DNA of 64,000 bases from Proteobacteria bacterium UBA7447 (GCA_002477475.1 DLPX01000004.1:8158-72157), one strand, 5' to 3'. Numbered from the stretch's first letter, positions 26,710 through 36,286 are shown. The notes: a model not told the origin generated them from the letters alone. Program-made: numbers and translations.

Positions 26710-27291
26710 TTAAGCGAATGGCTCACTATCCGATAACAGTTTTCCCAAAGACTTGCCTGCAAGCACGTCCCACTGCATGAGAGACCAGGGCGTGAAATCC
26801 TCGGGTCGAGAAGCAATCAACCGATCCAGGTCGGAAAAAGAAACAAAATTGGTTTCCGAAACCTCGGCACTGTTGGGTTTTGGGAGTTCATCTGACCGCG
26901 CAACAAAGACATGACAAATTTCATGCTCTGTTCCAACATCCAGATACTCCTCCCTGTACTCGAATTTGTAGCAGAAGAGAGGCTTCACGCTTATGCCTAG
27001 CTCCTCGATTGCCCTCCTTTTCACAGCCGCATCGACAGTTTCTCCAGCCCTTGGATGGCTGCAGCAACTGTTTGACCAAAAACCTGGCCACAACATTTTT
27101 ACCTCTGATCTGCGATGAATCAGGAACTCTTCGCGAGAATTCAGAATGTGCAGCGAGAAAGCCCTGTGCCGTCGGCCCGCCCCAATGTGACACCTGTCTT
27201 TTGACATCGTGCCGGTTAACTCGTCGTTTTGATTAACCAGACACAGTTTTTCCTGGAGAATCGGGCCGGGAATACTCACCATCTTCATCAT
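26710..27291 (-). CDS. idi: Isopentenyl-diphosphate delta-isomerase, type I
   Basis: A 193-residue Nudix-fold Idi that interconverts IPP and DMAPP. The active-site cysteine lies in FWSNSCCSHPRAGE, the catalytic glutamate in EYLDVGTEHEICHVF, and RRAIEELGI corresponds to the Nudix box. It sits divergently beside the proteorhodopsin gene, and in many marine bacteria idi accompanies retinal genes to raise isoprenoid supply. It begins MMKMVSIPG; the nearby methionines leave the exact start uncertain by a few residues. Confidence 0.92.
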   Translation of the reverse strand: MMKMVSIPGPILQEKLCLVNQNDELTGTMSKDRCHIGAGRRHRAFSLHILNSREEFLIHRRSEVKMLWPGFWSNSCCSHPRAGETVDAAVKRRAIEELGISVKPLFCYKFEYREEYLDVGTEHEICHVFVARSDELPKPNSAEVSETNFVSFSDLDRLIASRPEDFTPWSLMQWDVLAGKSLGKLLSDSEPFA

Positions 27292-27481
27292 TAGTCTTGT
27301 TTGGGTTAGAATTTTAGCTACCTGAAAAGTCTAATATTCACGTTTGTCACACATCCGAGATTTAGATTCATCCTAGATATTATTGGAATTCTATTTTTCT
27401 TTAGCATTTCTTTACAAATCTTTCATGAATTTAAAAAAGCTGTTTCCCGAAACCCTATAACAAAACTTTTGGAGATTCTGA

Positions 27482-28198
27482 ATGGAGAACATGCTTCAAC
27501 CGACTGATTTAGTCGGCGTAACTTTCTGGCTCATTTCGATTGCGATGGTTGCTGCAACCGTATTCTTTTTTCTTGAGCGTGATCGCGTTGTTGGAAAGTG
27601 GAAAACTTCCGTAACGGTTGCGGGTCTTGTAACCCTAATTGCTGCCGTCCACTACTTTTATATGAGAGAAATTTGGGTCGTGCTCGGCGAGAGCCCAACT
27701 GTATATCGCTATATAGATTGGCTGCTGACCGTTCCGCTGCAAATTATCGAATTTTTCTTGATCTTGGCGGCGATTGCTGTTGTCCCCACCTCCTTGTTCT
27801 GGAAATTACTGGTCGCATCTGTCGTAATGTTAGTTGGCGGATATATGGGTGAGGCTGGATTCATAAACGTCACCGTTGGTTTCATAATTGGAATGATTGG
27901 CTGGCTCTACATTATCTACGAAATTTTCGCCGGAGAAGCCAGCAAAATTAACGCCAGCAGCGGAAACGTTAACAGTCAAATGGCGTTTAAAACGATTAGG
28001 CTCATCGTAACTATCGGCTGGGCGATTTATCCGATTGGTTATGTCATGGGTTACATGACCCAGTCTGCGAGTATTGATTCGCTAAATATCATTTACAACC
28101 TCGCCGACTTGGTGAACAAGATCGCGTTCGGAGTTGCTATCTGGCTGGCAGCGACGCGAGATTCCGCAAGGATCGAAGCGGAAAAGGCTTCCAGCTAA
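27482..28198 (+). CDS. Proteorhodopsin, blue-tuned proton pump
   Basis: A 238-residue seven-helix retinal protein. Aligned to the green SAR86 proteorhodopsin with a constant offset of 18, it keeps the proton acceptor D97 (D79 here), T101 (T83), the proton donor E108 (E90), H75 (H57) and the Schiff-base lysine K231 (K213). Position 105 is glutamine (Q87), the residue that shifts absorption to blue. It lacks the N-terminal signal peptide of the SAR86 protein. Position 152 (F134) is phenylalanine, so an antenna carotenoid is not expected. It pumps protons out across the inner membrane in light. Confidence 0.96.
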   Translation: MENMLQPTDLVGVTFWLISIAMVAATVFFFLERDRVVGKWKTSVTVAGLVTLIAAVHYFYMREIWVVLGESPTVYRYIDWLLTVPLQIIEFFLILAAIAVVPTSLFWKLLVASVVMLVGGYMGEAGFINVTVGFIIGMIGWLYIIYEIFAGEASKINASSGNVNSQMAFKTIRLIVTIGWAIYPIGYVMGYMTQSASIDSLNIIYNLADLVNKIAFGVAIWLAATRDSARIEAEKASS

Positions 28199-28209
28199 CT
28201 CAACGAACA

Positions 28210-28263
28210 CGCCCCCTTTAGGGGTACCTAACTCGCATTGAGTTAGGTACCCCTTCAGGGGCG
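28210..28263 (+). terminator. Strong hairpin between proteorhodopsin and crtI
   Basis: A perfect 15-pair stem with a five-base loop (28220-28254, GGGGTACCTAACTC on the left arm) is nested inside a second six-pair stem (28210-28215 with 28258-28263). It begins 11 bases after the proteorhodopsin stop. No U-run follows directly. It may be a partial terminator or a 3' stabilising structure that lets proteorhodopsin mRNA exceed the crt mRNA. Confidence 0.65.
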
Positions 28264-28357
28264 TGACTTTGATCATTCGTTTTATCAGAAGTGGTCTTTA
28301 AACCTTAAGAATGGTTCCTCTAGAAAAAACGCCCCTAACGGCTCTCGCACTCATCCT

Positions 28358-29866
28358 ATGGCCAATGCGCCTCTAGCGCTTGTCATTGGCTCAGGCTTCG
28401 GCGGCATCGCTTCTGCGATCCGATTGAGGGCTAAAGGTTACCGTGTAAAACTAGTCGACCGTTGTCAAAGGCTCGGCGGTCGTGCTCAAGTTTTTCATAG
28501 GGGCGGATTTCAACATGATGCGGGCCCTACAGTCATCACAGCCCCCTTCCTCTTTGACGAACTGTTCTCCCTTTTTGGAGAGCGTCGACAGGACTACGTT
28601 GACTTTATCCCCCTAGAACCCTGGTATCGGTTTCACTTTTCAAATGGGGGCATTTTTGATTACGGTGGGACAGTCGAAGATACCGAATCTCAGATCAGGA
28701 AGATCAATCCAGCTGACGTGGCTGGCTACAGGGCTCTACTAGAGGAGTCGCGGAAGCGATTCGAGATAGGGTTTACGCAACTCGCCGATCAACCTTTTCA
28801 CTCAATAACCAACATGATGAGGCAGATCCCTAACCTTGCACGATTGCGGGCGGATAAAAGTGTCTACGATCTGGTTTCTCATCACATCCAACATGATGAC
28901 CTGCGTCAGGCTCTGTCAATGCAGCCTCTCCTGGTCGGAGGCAATCCCTTTCAAACCAGCAGCATATACAACCTGATTCACTACCTGGAGCGAAAATGGG
29001 GGGTTTTCTTTGCGAAAGGAGGCACCGGTGCTCTCGTTGACGCGCTCGAACAGTTGATGCTGAAAGCAGGCATTGAGATTGAAACTAACTGCACCGTTGA
29101 TCATTTGACAATAAAAGACCGCGTCGCGACTGGCGCTGTTCTTGAAAGCGGGAAGAGTCTTCACGCGGATATTGTTGTCTCAAACGTGGATCCTAACTTC
29201 CTGTTTCGGCACATGGTGCCCGAAGAAGAGCAACGTACTTCCCTAAAGATAAAACGACGGGTGACTGAACTGTCGATGGGATTGTTCGTCCTGTTTTTCG
29301 GGAGTAATCGGAAGTTTCCTGACGTTGCTCACCACACTATTTGGCTAGGACCTCGATACAAAGCGTTGCTTGAGGATATCTTCAAAAATAAAACGCTTGC
29401 GGAAGACTTTTCTTTATACATACATCGTCCGACCGCTACTGACCCAACGTTTGCCCCTGAAGGTATGGACTCGTTTTATGTCTTGGCGCCAGTTCCCAAT
29501 TTAACAGCGAATATTGACTGGTCACTGGAAGCCCCGCGCCTCAAGTCTCGAATCCTCTCTGCGCTTGATAGGACGTTATTACCGGGAATTACTGAGAGCG
29601 CCGTTGAGGCCTTCTGGATGACGCCGGAGGACTTCTCAAAAGATTACCTCAGCGAAGCGGGCGCAGGCTTCTCGAGCTCTCCGACACTTCAGCAATCCGC
29701 CTGGTTTCGATTCCATAATCAAGCGGAGGGTATTCAAAACTTATTTATCACTGGGGCGGGAACCCACCCCGGTGCTGGCCTTCCTGGGGTACTTTGCTCA
29801 GCCAAAGTAATTGAAAAATTAATTCCCTCTTTCCAAAATTTACAGCAATTTGATAACGCTGCATGA
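28358..29866 (+). CDS. crtI: Phytoene desaturase
   Basis: A 502-residue CrtI that converts phytoene to lycopene. It has the N-terminal FAD motif VIGSGFGGIASAIRL and RLGGRAQVFHRGGFQHDAGPT, plus the C-terminal bacterial desaturase signature (NLFITGAGTHPGAGLPGVL). It acts at the inner membrane. It is the first of four overlapping carotenoid genes, and the ATG of crtB overlaps its stop by four bases. It follows proteorhodopsin after a 160-base gap holding the large hairpin. Confidence 0.95.
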   Translation: MANAPLALVIGSGFGGIASAIRLRAKGYRVKLVDRCQRLGGRAQVFHRGGFQHDAGPTVITAPFLFDELFSLFGERRQDYVDFIPLEPWYRFHFSNGGIFDYGGTVEDTESQIRKINPADVAGYRALLEESRKRFEIGFTQLADQPFHSITNMMRQIPNLARLRADKSVYDLVSHHIQHDDLRQALSMQPLLVGGNPFQTSSIYNLIHYLERKWGVFFAKGGTGALVDALEQLMLKAGIEIETNCTVDHLTIKDRVATGAVLESGKSLHADIVVSNVDPNFLFRHMVPEEEQRTSLKIKRRVTELSMGLFVLFFGSNRKFPDVAHHTIWLGPRYKALLEDIFKNKTLAEDFSLYIHRPTATDPTFAPEGMDSFYVLAPVPNLTANIDWSLEAPRLKSRILSALDRTLLPGITESAVEAFWMTPEDFSKDYLSEAGAGFSSSPTLQQSAWFRFHNQAEGIQNLFITGAGTHPGAGLPGVLCSAKVIEKLIPSFQNLQQFDNAA

Positions 29867-30828
29867 ATACGTCAATTTTCGAAAATACGCTTCCCCTGAA
29901 AAATATCAAGCCATCATCTGTTTTTGCACACGACTCCGTTATGCGGAATCGCGGACGATCTTTTTATTTCGCAAGTAGATTTCTGGATCAGACTACCGCT
30001 GAGAGAGCGGCGCGCTTATACGAATTTTGTAGGGCTATAGATGACATCGCTGACCGATCGACTTCGAAAAATGAGGCGCGAGATCGTCTTGATCAGGTCT
30101 TAGCAGAATTAGAAGGCAGCGTTCCTCCCGGAAAACTTACTCAACAGCTTTTTCTGCTCGCGGAGGATACCGATCTCGATCCTCGTGCTGCAATTGAGCT
30201 CGTCAAGGGATGTCGGTCTGATTTATCTGAAGAAGTTCTTATTCAGAATGAAGAGCAGTTGATCCAGTATTGCTACCAAGTCGCGGGGGGCGTCGGCATC
30301 ATGATGTGTGCTGTCCTGGGGGTGAAGGACTCTCGAGCTATACCCCACGCAATCGATCTGGGAATTGCAATGCAGCTAACAAATATCACGAGAGATATTT
30401 CTGAGGATGCTCGCTCTCAAAGACGATATCTTCCGACAACTTTTGTGGGCACTCTGTCTTGTACAGAAGTTCTGTCATCCTCTAATGCATCACTGGAACA
30501 TATTTGCGAAGCCGTAGATAGAATCGTCAATCTCGCAGATCGGTATTACAAAAGTGGTCGGGAAGGATTTTGCTTCCTGCCTGCTACCTCGCGGCAAGCC
30601 ATTGCCATAGCCGCAAGCGTGTATCGACAGATCGGAATTAGAGTCCGTGCCAATACAGAGGCGAGCCTTACGCGACGGACGGTTGTGCCACAATGGGAAA
30701 AATTAGTCTTGGCTTCGGCAGCGTTAATCAAGGGTCTGCTCCCAAGCGCTACGCGCGACTTGCCCACTCACGACCCAACCCTACATCAGGCCATCCGGAG
30801 TTATCCTGGAGCAAATCCCGAAGCGTGA
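29863..30828 (+). CDS. crtB: Phytoene synthase
   Basis: A 321-residue CrtB that joins two geranylgeranyl diphosphates into phytoene. The two aspartate-rich motifs are visible: FCRAIDDIADRS near residue 60 and TNITRDISEDARSQRRYLP near residue 175. It overlaps crtI (ATGA) and is separated from crtY by nine bases. No geranylgeranyl diphosphate synthase (crtE) is encoded in the window, so its substrate must come from a gene elsewhere. Confidence 0.95.
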   Translation: MNTSIFENTLPLKNIKPSSVFAHDSVMRNRGRSFYFASRFLDQTTAERAARLYEFCRAIDDIADRSTSKNEARDRLDQVLAELEGSVPPGKLTQQLFLLAEDTDLDPRAAIELVKGCRSDLSEEVLIQNEEQLIQYCYQVAGGVGIMMCAVLGVKDSRAIPHAIDLGIAMQLTNITRDISEDARSQRRYLPTTFVGTLSCTEVLSSSNASLEHICEAVDRIVNLADRYYKSGREGFCFLPATSRQAIAIAASVYRQIGIRVRANTEASLTRRTVVPQWEKLVLASAALIKGLLPSATRDLPTHDPTLHQAIRSYPGANPEA

Positions 30829-30837
30829 TGGACTTCA

Positions 30838-32001
30838 ATGAAAGAAGCACATCCATACTATGATCTGATCGTCATCGGCGGTGGTTGTGCAGGGTTATCT
30901 TTAGCCCGATTACTCATTGAAAATGAATCCACCATGCGAGTCCTTATTCTTGAACATCGCGACACATACTCAGATGACAGGATTTGGTGTTTTTGGGAAA
31001 AATCTGACCATTCCCTGAAAAATCTTGAGGCGAAAGCCTGGGCATCCTGGCAGTTCTCTTGCGCCGACGATGATATTTACTCCCATAAGTCGGATAGCGA
31101 TCTCGCCTACCGATGTATTCGATCCGGGTCATTCTATAAACACATTCAGAATCACATCGACAAGTCGGCTCATCTTTCATTAATGATGTCCGTTCGCGTA
31201 AACGATATTCAGGAGAACGCTCAATCGGTCAGTCTAACGACTGACCGAGGTGAATTCTGCTCACGATGGGTGATCGACACTCGTCCGTTGCAAGATCACG
31301 TCGCTGAAAGACTTTTTGGTCAACATTTTCTTGGCATAGAAATTGAATGTGATCAAGAAGTGTTTGATGATCGGGTTGCTCAAATCATGACAAACATGCA
31401 GCAAGATGAGTTCGGATTTCGTTTTACTTACTTGCTGCCATTTTCCAAAAGACGTGCACTTTTTGAGGAGACCCGCTTTACAAGATCAGCTTCTGAAGAA
31501 GTATTGGAAACCGAGCTCCAAGACTCTATTAAAAAGAAAATCAAAGGGGTAGGTTTTCAGGAGTGTCGTCGAGAGAGGGGCTTTATACCCATGTCTTGCA
31601 ACACCAAACCTGCTCAGCAGAACAGCCGCATAGTCCAAGTCGGAGTCACTGCAGGCGCAGCCCGACCATCCACGGGTTATGCTTTTTTACGCATCCAAGC
31701 CTGGGCACTAGAATGCGCTCTTGCTCTCTCAAATGGCGCTCAGCCAACACGCCAAACAGTGGATCCCGCCTGGATGCGATGGGCTGATCGCTTGTTTTTA
31801 AAAGTCATTGAAGACTCAAGTAATGATGTACCAGAAATCTTCCTGGCACTCGCGAAAAGAATGCGTCCCGATCATTTTGTGCGTTTTCTTTCAGACAGCG
31901 CCCAACCGACAGATCTCCTGCGAGCAATATACGCTCTCCCGAAAAGACCCTTTATTGCTGGGTTAACCGGCATACCTCGACTCAAACCGGTCGCGAGATG
32001 A
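30838..32001 (+). CDS. crtY: Lycopene beta-cyclase
   Basis: A 387-residue CrtY-type cyclase making beta-carotene from lycopene. It shows the N-terminal dinucleotide fold (YDLIVIGGGCAGLSLARLL), DDRIWCFWEK, FGFRFTYLLPFS and FEETRFT, which are family hallmarks, and AGAARPSTGYAFLRIQ in the C-terminal half. It lies between crtB and blh, and blh starts four bases before its stop. Base composition matches its A+T-rich neighbours. Confidence 0.94.
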   Translation: MKEAHPYYDLIVIGGGCAGLSLARLLIENESTMRVLILEHRDTYSDDRIWCFWEKSDHSLKNLEAKAWASWQFSCADDDIYSHKSDSDLAYRCIRSGSFYKHIQNHIDKSAHLSLMMSVRVNDIQENAQSVSLTTDRGEFCSRWVIDTRPLQDHVAERLFGQHFLGIEIECDQEVFDDRVAQIMTNMQQDEFGFRFTYLLPFSKRRALFEETRFTRSASEEVLETELQDSIKKKIKGVGFQECRRERGFIPMSCNTKPAQQNSRIVQVGVTAGAARPSTGYAFLRIQAWALECALALSNGAQPTRQTVDPAWMRWADRLFLKVIEDSSNDVPEIFLALAKRMRPDHFVRFLSDSAQPTDLLRAIYALPKRPFIAGLTGIPRLKPVAR

Positions 32002-32879
32002 TAGTTCAGCGTCATTCAATTGTTTTTTGCTTTTTGTCTGCGTTGGTGATTTTGCTTTTTCATTACTTCACCATGTCAACTTTGACGCAACTTGTTGTTC
32101 TAGCGGGCGCGGTCATCCTGGCGGGATTGCCCCATGGCGCGCTCGACCCGCTACTATTTATCCAAACAAACGGCGAAATAAATCGAAAAAAGAGTATCAG
32201 GTTTTATCTCAGTTACGTATTGGGCGCCACGGTGACGTTTCTGTTCTGGCTGTGGCAGCCGGAAATTTCCCTGATGCTTTTTCTTGTTATTTCAGCTTGG
32301 CACTTCGCTGATGATTGGTGCGCCGTGCTGCCGCGTTCCTATCAACTCGGCGTTGGAGCATCAGTCATTATTTTGCCGATTTTTTTTCAGCCTGTTGAAG
32401 TCATCACACTCTTTAGATATCTGGGTGTAAATTGGTCGCAAACTGCGGTTGCCAACGTGATTTTTATCCCAGGAGTTTTGGCCTGCGCAGTAATGATCTT
32501 AGCGGTCTTGACCTCGCTATACCGAAAATCCTGGGCGAGTCTTGAAATCTTCTCTTTAGGTGCTCTAGCTTTTCTTACCCCGCCGTTAATCTTCTTCAGC
32601 GTTTACTTTTGTCTACTTCATAGTCCCCGCCATATCCTGAATGTTATTGAGGTGTTAAAACCCAATATTCGGAGCCTCTTGATCTATGGGATTACTTTTA
32701 CCCTCCTCAGCCTCGTCATCATCTTCGCAGCGGTAGAAAGTCGGACTGCCATCCAGAGCAGCGCAGTCCTGACCCAGGCAATTTTTATCGGTCTTTTCTG
32801 TCTTACCGTTCCTCACATGTTCGTAGTAAATCGGTTCCGAGATAACCTGGTGAATAGAAGGTCATCTAAACATTGCTAG
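31998..32879 (+). CDS. blh: Beta-carotene 15,15'-dioxygenase (Brp/Blh)
   Basis: A 293-residue multi-pass membrane protein of the Brp/Blh family, which cleaves beta-carotene into two retinals for proteorhodopsin. Conserved histidines appear in AGLPHGALDP, SAWHFADDW, LLHSPRHILN and TVPHMFV, the pattern expected for an iron-binding membrane oxygenase. It ends the crt operon. About 260 bases of sequence without recognisable features follow before the next gene. Confidence 0.92.
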   Translation: MIVQRHSIVFCFLSALVILLFHYFTMSTLTQLVVLAGAVILAGLPHGALDPLLFIQTNGEINRKKSIRFYLSYVLGATVTFLFWLWQPEISLMLFLVISAWHFADDWCAVLPRSYQLGVGASVIILPIFFQPVEVITLFRYLGVNWSQTAVANVIFIPGVLACAVMILAVLTSLYRKSWASLEIFSLGALAFLTPPLIFFSVYFCLLHSPRHILNVIEVLKPNIRSLLIYGITFTLLSLVIIFAAVESRTAIQSSAVLTQAIFIGLFCLTVPHMFVVNRFRDNLVNRRSSKHC

Positions 32880-33142
32880 GTGAGTCTGAGTTCCGGGCAT
32901 ACTTATCGAAAAAGTCTTATCCCGACTTGATCACAGTGAGCTCGGGTTAAATCGGATCCTAAGGATTCGCACACCACTGTCGCGCTTGAACCCTGATAGC
33001 CAGCGATTGCATTTTGGCAAAGCAAATCGGATAGGCAAATGCGCGCTAAAACACCCGCTCAGGCTGAACGTTGGTTTTGGCCTGCTTATGTTACATACTT
33101 GTGAGAGATTCAATCCAACCTTGAATACAGGACTTTTTCGTA

Positions 33143-34177
33143 ATGCGCTACCGACCATTGGGTGATACAGGAATAGACGTCTCAGTCATCTGCCTTGGCA
33201 CCATGACCTGGGGCGAACAGAACACCCGTGAAGAGGGATTTGCACAGATGGACCATGCGCTCGCCCACGGGATCAATTTCTTTGATACCGCTGAGATGTA
33301 CCCCGTCGATGTCCGTCCGGAAACCTACGGACACACCGAGATCATCATTGGAGAATGGCTAAGTGAGCGCCAGTGTCGCAGCGACGTGATCCTTGCCAGC
33401 AAGGTCTGTGGCCCAGGTCGACATCACATTCGGGACGGTGACTGTCGCTTTACTCGCAAGACGATTCACGCGGCCTGCGAGGATAGCCTCAAACGGCTGC
33501 GTACGGATTACCTTGATCTATACCAACTGCACTGGCCGGATCGCGGCTGGACCGACTTCAAAGACCTGGGTCAAACCGAAGCAATTGACGACACGGGAGC
33601 AGATCGGGCAGAGACACTCGCCGCGCTCGATGAACTCATGCAGGCTGGAAAAATCCGTTCCTGGGGCATATCAAACGAAAGCGCCTGGGGCACAATGGAT
33701 TTTGTCGCGCGGGCTGATGCCAGCGGCGTCGCCCGGCCCGCCAGTATTCAGAACGCCTATAGCCTGCTCAACCGAAAATTTGAACTCGCGCTGGCTGAAG
33801 TCGCATTGCGTGAGCGTGTGGGTCTGCTGGCCTATGCACCGGTGGCAGCCGGCGTACTGACCGGAAAATACCTTGATGATGCGAGGCCAGCCGGTGCGCG
33901 CAATACGCTCTGGCCCTCCAATACCCGATATTTTGGTGACGAAGCCAAGGCTGCAACCCAGGCGTACGTGACTCTTGCCGGCGAATGCGGTATCAGCCCA
34001 GAGGTACTGGCTCATGCTTTTGTGCTGACGCGCTCTTTTCTGACCGCATCCATCGTGGGTGCGACACAGATCTGGCATCTGGATCGTGCCCTAGAGGCCC
34101 TGGACTTTGAAATCGATGCTGAGTTGCAGTCGCGCCTTGAGGCATTGCATAGTCAGTATCTGGTGCCGGCACCCTGA
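33143..34177 (+). CDS. NADP(H)-dependent aldo/keto reductase (Tas-like)
   Basis: A 344-residue TIM-barrel aldo/keto reductase. The catalytic tetrad is visible as D48 and Y53 (FFDTAEMYPVD), K87 (ILASKVCGPG) and H130 (LYQLHWPDR). Length and the insert after the tyrosine match the Tas/YghZ type. It reduces an aldehyde or ketone in the cytoplasm; the substrate is unknown. From here on the DNA is again G+C richer than the rhodopsin region. A ureohydrolase gene follows 33 bases later. Confidence 0.88.
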   Translation: MRYRPLGDTGIDVSVICLGTMTWGEQNTREEGFAQMDHALAHGINFFDTAEMYPVDVRPETYGHTEIIIGEWLSERQCRSDVILASKVCGPGRHHIRDGDCRFTRKTIHAACEDSLKRLRTDYLDLYQLHWPDRGWTDFKDLGQTEAIDDTGADRAETLAALDELMQAGKIRSWGISNESAWGTMDFVARADASGVARPASIQNAYSLLNRKFELALAEVALRERVGLLAYAPVAAGVLTGKYLDDARPAGARNTLWPSNTRYFGDEAKAATQAYVTLAGECGISPEVLAHAFVLTRSFLTASIVGATQIWHLDRALEALDFEIDAELQSRLEALHSQYLVPAP

Positions 34178-34210
34178 AACTCCCGTTTATCAAAAAATGT
34201 CTCTAAAAAC

Positions 34211-35164
34211 ATGACAACAGCCCTGACCCAGGCGCCTCGAACGCCCTCAAAAACACTGCTCAATTTTCCCTTGGCGTTGGATCTTGATCAGTTGGATACG
34301 GATATCGCAATACTCGGTGTCCCGTATGGACTGCCTTACTACCCCCACGGCATGGCCAACGATCAGAGCCTGGCGCCGGATGCGATCCGCCAGAATGCCG
34401 CGTACGTACCCTATACCCTGACGAGTTATGACTGGGATCTTGACGGCACGCTATTTGACGGCCGAGATATCAAGGTCGTGGACTGCGGCAATGTTACCGC
34501 TGACCTCAATGATCATCAGGAGCATTACCGCCGGGCGGAAGCAGCTGCCCAAAAAATTTTGGCGAGTGGCGCCACCCTGATCACCCTTGGCGGCGATCAC
34601 GGCATCCCCATCCCCATTATGCGCGCGCTTGAGCGTGACAAGCCTATTACCCTGGTCCACATCGATGCCCACCTCGACTGGCGAGACGAAATCAACGGGG
34701 TCCACGAAGGCTATTCGAGCCCAATACGACGGGCTTCAGAAATGGACTGGTTCGGACACATTGTCCAGATCGGCATTCGCGCGAACGGCAGTGCCCGAGA
34801 ACAAGAAGTAAAAGATGCCCGCGATTACGGGGCCGACATCATTACCGCCTATGAGATGCATGACATCGGCATGCGATCTGTGCTGGATAGAATTCCCGAT
34901 GGTGGGCCCTACTATCTGACCATTGATGCCGATGGTCTTGATCCAACCATCATGCCGGCAGTGATGGGTCAGGCACCGGGCGGGCTCGACTGGGTGCAAA
35001 CCCGCCAGCTGATACACGGGCTTACCAAAAAAGGCCGGGTGCTGGGCATGGATCTTGTTGAGATTGCTCCCTCTTACGATCATGGTCACATCACCCTTTC
35101 CCACGCGGAGCGGTTGATCTGTAACTTCATCGGCGCCTGCGTGCGTGCAGGCTATTACGACTGA
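34211..35164 (+). CDS. Agmatinase/ureohydrolase family protein
   Basis: A 317-residue arginase-superfamily enzyme. The binuclear manganese ligands are all present: H130 (GGDHG), D152, H154 and D156 (IDAHLDWRDE), and D239 and D241 (TIDADGLDP). It hydrolyses a guanidino compound to an amine plus urea. The segment LDWRDEINGVHEGYSSPIRR differs from classical agmatinase, so guanidinobutyrate- or other guanidino-acid hydrolases are also possible. It shares a strand and short spacing with the aldo/keto reductase. Confidence 0.85.
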   Translation: MTTALTQAPRTPSKTLLNFPLALDLDQLDTDIAILGVPYGLPYYPHGMANDQSLAPDAIRQNAAYVPYTLTSYDWDLDGTLFDGRDIKVVDCGNVTADLNDHQEHYRRAEAAAQKILASGATLITLGGDHGIPIPIMRALERDKPITLVHIDAHLDWRDEINGVHEGYSSPIRRASEMDWFGHIVQIGIRANGSAREQEVKDARDYGADIITAYEMHDIGMRSVLDRIPDGGPYYLTIDADGLDPTIMPAVMGQAPGGLDWVQTRQLIHGLTKKGRVLGMDLVEIAPSYDHGHITLSHAERLICNFIGACVRAGYYD

Positions 35165-35212
35165 AAGAAAGTCGATAATCGAGAGTCGAGAGGGATTAAA
35201 AGGAAGCGGCTT

Positions 35213-36256
35213 TCAGATGGAGGCGCAATGATCCGAAAGTACCGCCAAAAGCGCGTCCACTTCTGATTCCGTCGTATTCCACGCGGCCACAAAGCGCACT
35301 GCTTTGCCGTCGAGTTCTTCGTCATTGATGGCCAAGCCATTTGCGGAAAGCCGGTCGATGAGCGCCGCCGGCATAACCACAAAGACTTCGTTGGACTGTG
35401 TCGGATAGGCGAGCTCAAGACCAGGCAAGTCTGCCAGTCCCTTGCTGAGTCGCTGGGCCATCGCGTTAGCCTGCCGGGCATTACGCATCCAGACGTCATC
35501 AGCCAGGTACCCCATGAACTGCGATGAGATAAAGCGGCTTTTGGAGAGCAGCTGACCGGCACGCTTTTGCAGGAAAGGAAAATCTCCGACCAACTCGGGC
35601 TTAAAGAAAACGACCGCCTCGGCAGTAAGACAACCGTTTTTGGTGCCCCCAAAAGACAGCACATCGATGCCTGCCTGCCAGGTCATCTCGGCTGGCGTCA
35701 CTCCCAGCGTTACCAGGGCATTGGCAAAACGGGCGCCGTCCATATGCACACTGAGCTTATGACTGTGCGCCACCGAAGCAATCGCCTCAATCTCTTCGAT
35801 CGAATAAACCGTGCCCGACTCGCAGGCCTGGGTAATGCTGACACTTGCCGGCTGGGCATGATGCACGTTTCCTGACCCATAGATGGTCTCTTCGAGCACC
35901 TTCGCGGTGATGCGGCCGTTCGCGCCGGCCATATCGATGAGCTTGGCCCCACCCGTAAACAACTCAGGAGCCCCACACTCATCGGTATTGATGTGCGCCA
36001 ACTCGTGGCAGAAGATTTTCCCAAACGCCGGTGTCAGGGTAGACAGAGCCAGTGCGTTAGCTGCCGTGCCGGTCGTGACTGGAAACACCGTGACAGGTGT
36101 TTCAAAAATCTCCCCGAGCCTCAAAGCAAGATCCCGTGTCCATGGATCTTCACCATATGAGGGGCTATTTGCTTCATTGGCCTTTGCCAATGCCTCCATG
36201 ACCTCAGGGCAGGCACTGGAAATGTTATCGGACGCAAAAGTATTGATCGAGGACAT
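35213..36256 (-). CDS. Low-specificity L-threonine aldolase
   Basis: A 347-residue threonine aldolase/beta-eliminating lyase. The PLP lysine is K206 (LSFGGTKNGCL) and the segment SVHMDGARFANAL holds the cofactor aspartate. It cleaves beta-hydroxy amino acids to glycine and an aldehyde. It is the last gene of the nine-gene minus-strand ectoine-type cluster, 30 bases after the DoeA-like gene, so it may act on a hydroxylated amino acid released there. That link is inference. Confidence 0.87.
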   Translation of the reverse strand: MSSINTFASDNISSACPEVMEALAKANEANSPSYGEDPWTRDLALRLGEIFETPVTVFPVTTGTAANALALSTLTPAFGKIFCHELAHINTDECGAPELFTGGAKLIDMAGANGRITAKVLEETIYGSGNVHHAQPASVSITQACESGTVYSIEEIEAIASVAHSHKLSVHMDGARFANALVTLGVTPAEMTWQAGIDVLSFGGTKNGCLTAEAVVFFKPELVGDFPFLQKRAGQLLSKSRFISSQFMGYLADDVWMRNARQANAMAQRLSKGLADLPGLELAYPTQSNEVFVVMPAALIDRLSANGLAINDEELDGKAVRFVAAWNTTESEVDALLAVLSDHCASI

Positions 36257-36286
36257 CGGTTTAACTCTGGAGAACTAAAAACGGAA

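Noticed and set aside
27482..28198. Xanthorhodopsin-type antenna binding by the rhodopsin
   Set aside because: The helix-5 position I align with the fenestration glycine is phenylalanine, and the rest of the sequence is proteorhodopsin-like.
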